NCBI GenBank assembly: GCA_021776145.1
Contig: JAJFGM010000346.1
Span: 1-7,549 of the forward strand
Source: Kiloniellaceae bacterium
GTDB lineage: Bacteria > Pseudomonadota > Alphaproteobacteria > Kiloniellales > Kiloniellaceae
Length of the DNA: 7,549 nucleotides
Direction of reading: 5' to 3'
Positions 1 through 5,274 of this stretch are shown piece after piece. The translations under genes and the position numbers were made by a program. Below the pieces are notes generated by a model. It had not been told where the DNA came from. It was given only the letters and a program-made list of their open reading frames with translations, and searched no databases. Position 1 is the first letter of the stretch. Each line of letters opens with the position of its first letter.

Positions 1-106
1 TGGACACAGGCGCAACGTGGTCGCGGTCTTAGCAGGAAAGTCCTTGAGAAATGGCTTATGTGGGCGGGCCGCTGCCCAACGGTTGGGGTCCCTGCGATCC
101 GGGCGG
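1..106. other. Left-edge segment with no supported gene
   Basis: These 106 bases lie beyond the stop codon of the carbonic anhydrase and run off the window. I see no open frame with a recognisable product, no tRNA-like fold and no T-run terminator. The stretch from about 62 to 106 is very GC-rich and can form short GGGC/GCCC pairings, which could help end the carbonic anhydrase transcript, but nothing here is specific. Confidence 0.4.
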
Positions 107-700
107 TTACGACGCTGCGTAGCCATCGACGACCAGCTCCAGTCCGGCTGTCGCCAGATCGTAGACCAAGCCGTGCAAGATCGTTTCAACTGGCACCAGG
201 GGGTGGTGGCGCAGCCGCGTCACTTCATCCGCCACGGCACGACGCGGGTCGTCAAAGGCTCTGAGGTAGGCGACAAGACCATCGGCGCCGAGATCTCCGA
301 TCTCCGCGCCCAGCCGCGCGTAGGCCTCGGGCGTCAAGTTGGCTCGCAGTGATGCCGCCAGATCGCCGGCCCTTTTTTTGGCCAGGCAATTGCCGCAATC
401 GCTGTGGGTGACGACGGCCACTTCACGAATGCCGGCGAGGTGCAAACCGACAAGCAACGAGCGGTTTTCGGCGACGGCACCAATGGTGCGGATGATGCGC
501 ACCTCGGAGCGGCCGGCGCCGTCTGCGCCGAAACCGTCGATGCCGAGTGCTTGCGGGTTGATGCGCGGGTCCATGCAGGTGATCAGGGCGAAACCGCCCG
601 GATGGCGCGCGACCGGGAGACGCGATGGATCGAGACCGTGACGAAAGGCACGATTGCCGGCACGCAGTCGATCGAGCCAGCGCTGCTGTTCAGGGGGCAT
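107..700 (-). CDS. Beta-class carbonic anhydrase
   Basis: Predicted cytoplasmic zinc enzyme of 197 residues, about the usual bacterial beta-carbonic anhydrase length, interconverting CO2 and bicarbonate. The zinc site is visible: Cys42 in 'ITCMDPRINP', then His99 and Cys102 in 'THSDCGNC'. Asp44 and Arg46 form the catalytic Asp-Arg dyad of the CxDxR motif. The segment that is normally 'RNAGG' reads 'RTIGA' (residues 71-75), so this is a divergent subgroup, although the metal ligands are intact. I start at the ATG at 700 because AAGGAG lies seven bases upstream on the minus strand. A frame open to 844 would run through the divergent promoter region and into the LysR gene. It is transcribed away from a LysR regulator, the classical arrangement in which the regulator controls its divergent neighbour. 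Family assignment is firm; the physiological role and the regulation are inferred. Confidence 0.9.
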   Translation of the reverse strand: MPPEQQRWLDRLRAGNRAFRHGLDPSRLPVARHPGGFALITCMDPRINPQALGIDGFGADGAGRSEVRIIRTIGAVAENRSLLVGLHLAGIREVAVVTHSDCGNCLAKKRAGDLAASLRANLTPEAYARLGAEIGDLGADGLVAYLRAFDDPRRAVADEVTRLRHHPLVPVETILHGLVYDLATAGLELVVDGYAAS

Positions 701-707
701 CGTGGCA

Positions 708-713
708 CTCCTT
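708..713 (-). promoter_or_regulatory. Ribosome binding site of the carbonic anhydrase
   Basis: On the minus strand this reads AAGGAG, seven bases before the ATG at 700. It decides the start codon against the longer frame that stays open to 844. Confidence 0.75.
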
Positions 714-740
714 ATCCTGGGGTAGGGAGCACTATTGCAT

Positions 741-752
741 TGCGAATTCGCA
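741..752. promoter_or_regulatory. Perfect 12-bp palindrome TGCGAATTCGCA
   Basis: A fully symmetrical 12-bp palindrome in the carbonic anhydrase/LysR divergent gap. Its right half (TTCGCA) overlaps the left arm of the larger inverted repeat at 748-787, so it is probably part of the same operator complex. A dimeric regulator could use it; that is inference. Confidence 0.45.
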
Positions 753-787
753 GAATCTATTAGTAAAGTCGCAAATCGATTCTGCGA
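748..787. promoter_or_regulatory. Putative LysR-type operator, 14-bp interrupted inverted repeat
   Basis: The left arm TCGCAGAATCTATT (748-761) and right arm AATCGATTCTGCGA (774-787) are reverse complements at 13 of 14 positions, including a perfect outer 10 bp. A further TCGCA at 769-773 and TGCGA at 741-745 give four copies of the same pentamer in 47 bp. LysR-family regulators usually bind two adjacent half-sites in the gap shared with a divergent target and autoregulate. This block sits 19 bp before the LysR start and 48 bp before the carbonic anhydrase start. The repeats are seen directly; the binding protein is inferred. Confidence 0.55.
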
Positions 788-805
788 TTTTGCCAGGAAA
801 GAAAG

Positions 806-1666
806 ATGAATTGGGACGACCTCAAGTGCGTTCTCGCGCTGCATCGCGGCGGTACTTTTTCGGCAGCGGCGCAGCGGTTGGGCAACGATCAGACGACAAT
901 CTCGCGGCGTCTCAAGGCGTTGGAAGGGACACTCGGCGTCAGGCTATTCGTGCGCGGCCAGGGTCGCTTACTGGCCAACGATGCCGGCACAGCGGTTGTC
1001 GCGCGGGCTGAGCGGGTCGAGGCGGAAATGATTGCGCTGCAGGATACGCTCGGCGCTGCCGCCGCGCCATCCGGCAGCGTGCGTCTGACGGCGGTGCCGA
1101 TCCTCGTCAATCGCCTGTTGGTTCCGCGTTTGGCCAGCCTTGTGGCACGCCATCCGGCATTGGTGCTGGAGATGTCCGCCGATGCGCGCAACCTGAGCCT
1201 CGGCAAGCGCGATGCCGATATTGCCTTGCGTTTGGCGCGGCCGCAAGCGGGCACCATGCTGTGCCGCCGGGTCGGCAGCGTCTCCTACTCGGTCTATGGC
1301 GCCGCGCGTCGCGAAGATGGCAAAGCGCCCTTGCAGTGGCTGGATTACGACGAGTCCCTGGCGCATCTGCCCCAGGCCCGTTGGGTGAGGCGGCAAAGCG
1401 CCACTGTAACCCGAATGCGGGCTGGCGATGCCGAAACGCTGCTGGCGGGTGTGCGAGCCGGTCTTGGCCGCGCGGTATTGCCGGATTTCGCTGCGCGCCC
1501 GTTGGCGGATGTCGAAAGGCAGAGTCCGGGACCGGTGCTGAGTCGCGAGGTGTGGATGCTGGTGCATCCGGATTTGCGCGACCTGCCGCGCATCGCCGCA
1601 GTGCAGGCCTGGTTGTCGGAGCTCTTTGCCGGCCTGAACAACCCGGCAAGCGAGGAGGTGGCGTGA
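806..1666 (+). CDS. LysR-family transcriptional regulator
   Basis: A 286-residue DNA-binding regulator, slightly short for the family (usually about 300). The N-terminal winged helix-turn-helix covers roughly residues 1-60: 'FSAAAQRLGNDQTTISRRL' is the HTH, followed by 'LEGTLGVRLFVR', the typical LysR wing. From about residue 89 to 276 lies the periplasmic-binding-like effector domain, with the recognisable 'DADIALRLARP' and 'GVRAGLGRAVLPDF' blocks. The ATG at 806 has AGGA seven bases upstream. It is divergent from the carbonic anhydrase and one base upstream of the YjbQ gene, whose ribosome binding site lies within its last codons, so the two plus-strand genes are probably co-transcribed. 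Its effector cannot be read from sequence; the likely targets are the divergent carbonic anhydrase and its own operon (inference from arrangement and from the repeats at 741-787). Confidence 0.92.
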   Translation: MNWDDLKCVLALHRGGTFSAAAQRLGNDQTTISRRLKALEGTLGVRLFVRGQGRLLANDAGTAVVARAERVEAEMIALQDTLGAAAAPSGSVRLTAVPILVNRLLVPRLASLVARHPALVLEMSADARNLSLGKRDADIALRLARPQAGTMLCRRVGSVSYSVYGAARREDGKAPLQWLDYDESLAHLPQARWVRRQSATVTRMRAGDAETLLAGVRAGLGRAVLPDFAARPLADVERQSPGPVLSREVWMLVHPDLRDLPRIAAVQAWLSELFAGLNNPASEEVA

Positions 1667-1667
1667 A

Positions 1668-2087
1668 ATGCGGCAATGCCAGGAAATTATAGTTCTGCCA
1701 CCCTCAGGCGCAGGTTTGCACGAGCTTACCGACCGGGTCGTTGCCTGGGTTGGCGAACAAGGGGTGCAACAGGGTGTGTTGGTCCTTTACTTGCGCCACA
1801 CATCGGCATCGTTGTTAATCCAGGAAAATGCCGATCCCGACGTTTGTCGCGACCTCGAGACCTTTTTCACCGGCTTGGCGCCGGAAGACCCGGCGCGTTA
1901 TCGCCATGGCACGGAAGGTGCCGACGACATGCCGGCCCATATTCGTGCCGCGCTGACCCAGCCGCAGCTTTCCATCCCACTACGCGAAGGTCGACTTTTG
2001 CTGGGGACCTGGCAGGGCATCTATCTTTTCGAGCATAGGCGGGCGCCGCATCGCCGCGAATTGGTGTTGCATTTAACCGGCGCGTGA
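1668..2087 (+). CDS. YjbQ/UPF0047 family protein (secondary thiamine-phosphate synthase-like)
   Basis: A 139-residue single-domain protein of the YjbQ family, full length for the group. Conserved blocks are all present: 'RHTSASLLIQENADPDV' (residues 43-59), 'YRHGTEGADDMPAHI' (78-92) and 'LLGTWQGIYLFEHR' (111-124). Family knowledge: YjbQ-type proteins have weak thiamine-phosphate synthase activity, complementing thiE mutants when overproduced, but their true cellular role is not settled. The ATG at 1668 starts one base after the LysR stop and is preceded by a strong GAGGAGG at 1652-1658 inside the LysR gene, pointing to a two-gene transcript with translational coupling. It ends 15 bp from the convergent gamma-glutamyltransferase. 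The family call is secure; the thiamine role is only a family-level suggestion. Confidence 0.9.
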   Translation: MRQCQEIIVLPPSGAGLHELTDRVVAWVGEQGVQQGVLVLYLRHTSASLLIQENADPDVCRDLETFFTGLAPEDPARYRHGTEGADDMPAHIRAALTQPQLSIPLREGRLLLGTWQGIYLFEHRRAPHRRELVLHLTGA

Positions 2088-2088
2088 A

Positions 2089-2102
2089 GGCGTAGATCCG
2101 CC
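2089..2102. terminator. Short hairpin between convergent genes (weak)
   Basis: The 15-bp gap between the YjbQ stop and the gamma-glutamyltransferase stop contains GGCG (2089-2092) pairing with CGCC (2099-2102) around a six-base loop. An alternative pairing is GTAG with CTAC. It has no T-run on either strand, so if it helps termination it does so weakly or with Rho. Confidence 0.2.
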
Positions 2103-3707
2103 CTACCAGCCTACCGCCGCGCCGTCGGTGCGTGGCTCGCTGCCGGCGATGTAGCTGCCGTTGTCGAGCCGGCGGATGATCTGGCCGCGCCCGAAGCCGA
2201 TCGAGGTGTCGGCGCGGACGATGTCGTGGCCGCGCGCGCGCAGGCTGTCGGCAATTGCCTCGGGAAGGCCTGGCTCAACGGCGACCTGTTTGCCTTCGAC
2301 CCACATCCAACGGCTGGCATCGAGCGCCGCTTGCGGGTTGAGGCCATGGTCGAGCATGCCGGCGACCACCTGTAAATGCCCCTGCGGCTGCATTTCGCCG
2401 CCCATGACTCCAAGCGGCCCGACGGCCTGTCCATCCTTGGTGAGGAAAGCCGGGATGATGGTGTGGCGTGGCCGCTTGCCGCCCTGTGCTTCGTTCGGGT
2501 GGCCGGCCTCAAGGGTAAATCCGGACGCCCGGTTCTGAAATGAGAGGCCGAGATCGGGGATCACGACGCCACTGCCGAAGCCGTGATAGTTCGACTGGAT
2601 GAAGCTGACCATCATGCCGTCGCGGTCGGCGGTGCATAGATAGACGGTCCCGCCGCGTGGCGGCTTGCCCGGCGGCGGCGTGGCGGCCGCGTCGCCGATC
2701 AGAGCGCGGCGCGCGGCGAGGTAACCGGGATCAAGCAACCCGCTGACCGGCACCTCGGCATGCTCCTGGTCGGCGACGTAGCGGTAGGTGTCGGCAAAAG
2801 CCAGCTTCATGGCCTCGATTTGCAGGTGCCAGGCCTCGGCACTGATTTGCGGATGGTCGCCGACGTCGCTGCCGTCAAGAATGCCGAGCGCGATCAGCGC
2901 GGCGATGCCTTGGCCGTTCGGTGGAATCTCCCACAGCTCGTGGCCTTTGTAGGCCATACCAATAGGCTCGACCCATTCACTGCTGTGCCGCGCCAGATCT
3001 TCGGCCGCGAAATGGCCGCCGGTTTCCCCACTGTAGGAAAGGATGCGTTCGGCCACCGCGCCTTCATAAAAGTCGCGCAGGCCGCGTTCGGCGAGACCGC
3101 GCAGGCAGGCCGCATGTCCAGGACTGAAGCAGATCTGACCGGCCCGCGGCGCTTGGCCGCTCTTTGCGAAATACTCGGCCCAACCCGCCAGTGCCGGGTC
3201 GCCGGAGCCAAGATAGGTGGCCGTTGCGTTGCTCCAAAGTTCGGAGACGACCGGTGACAGGGGAAAGCCGTTTTCCGCGTAATCAATGGCCGGCGCAAGG
3301 AGTTCCGCCATAGCTGTGCGCCCAAAACGCCCGTGCAGGTCGTCCCAGGCAGCCGGTGCGCCCGGCACCGAGACGCTGAGCCAGCCGTAATCGGGCATCG
3401 CCGCGTGACCCTCGGCGCGCAGGGCCTCGCTACTGAGTGCCGCCGGCCAGCGACCCGAGCCGTTGAGGCCGTGCAGCTTGGCGCCATCCCAAACCAGCGC
3501 AAAGGCATCGCTGCCGATGCCGTTCGAGGTCGGCTCGACAACGGTCAAGGCCGCCGCCGTGGCGATGGCGGCGTCGACCGCGTTGCCGCCCTGCTGCAAG
3601 ACACGCAGGCCGGCTTGTGCTGCCAAGGGTTGGCTGGTGGCGACGACACCGTTGTTGGCGAGAACGGGGCTGCGCCGCGATGCATGGGGCTGATGGTTTA
3701 TCTGCAC
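2103..3707 (-). CDS. Gamma-glutamyltransferase family protein (YwrD-like Ntn-hydrolase)
   Basis: A 534-residue gamma-glutamyltranspeptidase-superfamily enzyme, made as a proenzyme that cleaves itself before a catalytic Thr. The nucleophile should be Thr354 in 'PPRGGTVYL' (codon at 2646-2648), giving a large subunit of about 353 residues and a small one of about 181. Other family blocks are 'QQGGNAVDAAIATAAALTVV' near residue 38, 'SFIQSNYHGFGSGV' near 368, 'KRPRHTIIPAF' near 411 and 'GVMGGEMQPQGH' near 433. These resemble the YwrD/acylase-like branch more than E. coli Ggt, so the donor may not be glutathione. Start: I prefer the GTG at 3707, with GAGGG five bases upstream and a length like that of YwrD. 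The ATG at 3737 has no good ribosome site, and the frame stays open to a TTG at 3875. From the GTG there is no signal peptide, suggesting a cytoplasmic enzyme. The reaction class is well supported; the substrate is unknown. Confidence 0.88.
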   Translation of the reverse strand: MQINHQPHASRRSPVLANNGVVATSQPLAAQAGLRVLQQGGNAVDAAIATAAALTVVEPTSNGIGSDAFALVWDGAKLHGLNGSGRWPAALSSEALRAEGHAAMPDYGWLSVSVPGAPAAWDDLHGRFGRTAMAELLAPAIDYAENGFPLSPVVSELWSNATATYLGSGDPALAGWAEYFAKSGQAPRAGQICFSPGHAACLRGLAERGLRDFYEGAVAERILSYSGETGGHFAAEDLARHSSEWVEPIGMAYKGHELWEIPPNGQGIAALIALGILDGSDVGDHPQISAEAWHLQIEAMKLAFADTYRYVADQEHAEVPVSGLLDPGYLAARRALIGDAAATPPPGKPPRGGTVYLCTADRDGMMVSFIQSNYHGFGSGVVIPDLGLSFQNRASGFTLEAGHPNEAQGGKRPRHTIIPAFLTKDGQAVGPLGVMGGEMQPQGHLQVVAGMLDHGLNPQAALDASRWMWVEGKQVAVEPGLPEAIADSLRARGHDIVRADTSIGFGRGQIIRRLDNGSYIAGSEPRTDGAAVGW

Positions 3708-3770
3708 GTTGGCCCTCGGATTTGCTGACAATGGCATCGAAGCGAAGGCGCTGCCGACCTTCGCGTTCTG

Positions 3771-3780
3771 TGGTATACCA
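3771..3780. promoter_or_regulatory. Palindrome TGGTATACCA, possible GntR-type operator
   Basis: A perfect 10-bp palindrome 63 bases before the preferred GTG start of the gamma-glutamyltransferase and 33 before the alternative ATG. It fits the TNGT..ACNA half-site pattern bound by FadR-subfamily GntR regulators. No GntR gene is in the window. The palindrome is seen directly; the regulator is inferred. Confidence 0.4.
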
Positions 3781-3941
3781 TACGCAGATAGCGCGCCGGC
3801 GCCAGCAAGAAATTGGCGACCGGTCGCGCGGGACGGCGCGGCAGGTTCAAAGAAAACGTGTCGATCGGAAGCCAATCGCGGCGTTGGCCGCCGCGGAGGT
3901 CAGGGTTGGCTCTGAACTCCTGGAGCGAATTGGGATTGAAC

Positions 3942-3965
3942 GGCGGTCTTTAAGACTGCACCGCC
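3942..3965. other. GGCGGT/ACCGCC stem with a nested alternative stem
   Basis: GGCGGT (3942-3947) pairs with ACCGCC (3960-3965), and inside it GTCTT (3946-3950) can instead pair with AAGAC (3952-3956), so the two stems are mutually exclusive. It lies about 100 bases past the cheZ stop on the minus strand and has no following T-run, so it is not a clear intrinsic terminator. Confidence 0.3.
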
Positions 3966-4003
3966 CCAAACGCCTCGAATGGCGCACTCCGCCGCCGTGC
4001 GGT

Positions 4004-4017
4004 CACTGGCCGCAGTG
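4004..4017 (-). terminator. CACTG/CAGTG hairpin downstream of cheZ (weak)
   Basis: A perfect 5-bp stem with a 4-base loop, about 50 bases past the cheZ stop codon. It could stabilise the 3' end of the cheZ transcript. There is no T-run after it on the minus strand, so intrinsic termination is doubtful. Confidence 0.2.
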
Positions 4018-4067
4018 GTGCGCGAACGCCGGTCTGGTCGAGTCATCGCGACCGGGCTGGCGACGGT

Positions 4068-4931
4068 CTAATCGAAAAGGGCGTCGATATCGGCTTGCGT
4101 GATGGCTTCGGCGGCAAGCTGCGGGCCATTCATCAAATTGTCCGGGTCTTCGGCATCAGAGGCTTGCGCGGCATCGGTTCCCGGTGTGACCGGCAGATCT
4201 ATGAAGGCCTCGGTTCCCCAAATGCCGATCATCGCCAGGATGCGGTCTTCGATGAACCGCAGGGTCTTTACGACCTTGCCGACGCGCTGACCGGTGATGT
4301 CTTGGAAGTTGCAGGCCTCGTAGATCGCCACCAGGGCCGTGGCGACCTGATCCACCATAACCTGGATTTCTTCGTCGTTGTGGTGGCTCTGGCCGATCTT
4401 GTGGATGGCCTCCTCGATCTTTTCATTGGATTCGAGAATGGTATTGGTGGCGCTTTCGGTTGCGTCGACGACGGCGTCGAGCTGTTTCGCCACGGACGAC
4501 AACTGATCTTCATCCGCCTGCGGGTGCTTGATCGCGGCAATCTCGGTCTTGGCGCGGGAGATAGCGAGCACCATCTGGGCGATTTCGACCTTTACGTCAT
4601 GATCGTTGTCCAACTTTGTCGGGCCCTCGGGAGCATCGTCCTCTGTCGCGCTCTCGGGAGCGGCTTCCTCTGCCGCGCTCTCAGGAGCGACTTCCTCTGC
4701 CTGGGACTCCGGAGCTGCCATTTCCTGGTTGCCGCGCAGTTCGGCTACTTCCTTCCGCAAACCCTCGATCGCTTGCAAGAGTTGGGCATTGCTGACCGCC
4801 GAGGTGCCATCACCTTTGGTTTCGACAGAGGTTTCGACGCTGTCATGGATACTGCGCAATTCCTGTTCCTGGCGGCGCAGGCGAGCTTGTCGCTCGGCCG
4901 CGAATTCCCGATGCGGGGCATTGGTCGTCAT
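4068..4931 (-). CDS. cheZ: CheZ-type protein phosphatase (chemotaxis)
   Basis: A 287-residue CheZ homologue, which in known systems removes phosphate from CheY-P to end the signal at the flagellar motor. The core is a long helical hairpin from about residue 113 to 240. Its signature 'EACNFQDITGQRVGKVVKTL' (residues 205-224) holds the catalytic pair, Asp211 and Gln215, equivalent to Asp143 and Gln147 of E. coli CheZ. The last residues, 'QADIDALFD', resemble the C-terminal CheY-binding tail. The N-terminus is charged and probably coiled (RQARLRRQEQELRSI), followed by an acidic Ala/Pro/Glu/Ser linker (residues 72-101) made of a 9-residue repeat. I start at the ATG at 4931, with AGGAG about ten bases upstream; the upstream 19 codons have no comparable support. 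No other chemotaxis or flagellar gene is in the window, so this is an orphan cheZ, divergent from a methyltransferase. Confidence 0.88.
   Translation of the reverse strand: MTTNAPHREFAAERQARLRRQEQELRSIHDSVETSVETKGDGTSAVSNAQLLQAIEGLRKEVAELRGNQEMAAPESQAEEVAPESAAEEAAPESATEDDAPEGPTKLDNDHDVKVEIAQMVLAISRAKTEIAAIKHPQADEDQLSSVAKQLDAVVDATESATNTILESNEKIEEAIHKIGQSHHNDEEIQVMVDQVATALVAIYEACNFQDITGQRVGKVVKTLRFIEDRILAMIGIWGTEAFIDLPVTPGTDAAQASDAEDPDNLMNGPQLAAEAITQADIDALFD
4626..4718 (-). repeat. 27-bp in-frame tandem repeat in the cheZ linker
   Basis: Units begin at 4626, 4653, 4680 and 4707: three full copies and a partial fourth, each beginning CTC(G/A/C)GGAGC on the plus strand. They encode an imperfect 9-residue unit of the form (A/V/D)APES-x-x-E-(E/D) in CheZ. 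Because 27 is divisible by three, copy-number change would lengthen or shorten the linker without breaking the frame. Confidence 0.8.
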
Positions 4932-5274
4932 TAAATGCTCACTCCTGCGATATGGCTGCGAAGGGGGCCGTCTTCGGCAGCCGATCATTTCAGGTCACGC
5001 GACGTACCCGGCAGCCAGCGATCACTCAGTCACGCTTTGAGCCGGGATGTATGACAATTAAGTGGAGATTTATAGCTTACCGTACTTAACGAATTGTGAG
5101 CACGGCCGCAAAATCGATCCTGGGAAGGCGTATTTGAGCATTTTTCGGGGCTGCGGCAGGGCCGCGCCGCGCGCGTTAGAATTTGTTTAACCGGGTCGCA
5201 TTAGGTTAATCCGCGTTATCGTTTCAATTAGCGGTTTCGGAACTCGATCCGATCGCGGGCAACCTGGGATTTCC
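4932..5274. promoter_or_regulatory. Divergent intergenic region of cheZ and the methyltransferase
   Basis: A 343-bp gap with two patches more AT-rich than the surrounding genes (about 5050-5100 and 5180-5230), where promoters are expected. It holds the inverted repeat at 5054-5097 and a short GC-rich hairpin at 5153-5165 (GCGGC, AGG, GCCGC). On the minus strand TATAAA (5069-5074) could be a -10 for cheZ, but I find no good -35 at the right spacing. No supported gene lies here. Confidence 0.45.
5054..5097. repeat. Interrupted inverted repeat ACAATTAAGT / ACTTAA-CG-AATTGT
   Basis: The left arm ACAATTAAGT (5054-5063) is matched by ACTTAA (5084-5089) and AATTGT (5092-5097) on the right, offset by two inserted bases. 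It encloses the AT-rich core that contains the possible cheZ -10. It may be an operator for the divergent pair; no binding protein can be named. Confidence 0.35.

Larger units (their letters stand above)
3738..4067. other. 330-bp region between the transferase and cheZ with no convincing gene
   Basis: This gap holds the probable promoter and operator of the minus-strand transferase and the 3' trailer of cheZ. I see the palindrome at 3771-3780, a hairpin at 3942-3965 and another at 4004-4017. Open frames cross it on both strands, but none has a recognisable product or a credible ribosome binding site. The minus-strand frame that extends the transferase upstream to a TTG at 3875 covers part of it. 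Confidence 0.5.

Noticed and set aside
701..844. N-terminal extension of the carbonic anhydrase frame to 844
   Set aside because: It would run through the divergent promoter and into the LysR gene; the ATG at 700 has a good AAGGAG and fits the family length.
3921..3990. tRNA-like sequence on the minus strand (acceptor-like GGAGTGC pairing with TCGCTCC and a TTCAATC T-loop)
   Set aside because: Six of seven acceptor pairs can form, but the T-stem does not pair beyond its closing base and there is no sensible D-arm or anticodon stem, so the likeness is superficial.
4095..4934. Long plus-strand open frame (279 codons) opposite cheZ
   Set aside because: The opposite strand encodes CheZ with its catalytic signature and CheY-binding tail. 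The antisense product is a shadow with repeats that only mirror the cheZ repeat.
5057..5210. TTAA-type CtrA boxes in the cheZ/methyltransferase gap
   Set aside because: Several TTAA words occur, but none shows the TTAA-N7-TTAA spacing; I cannot support CtrA control from this.
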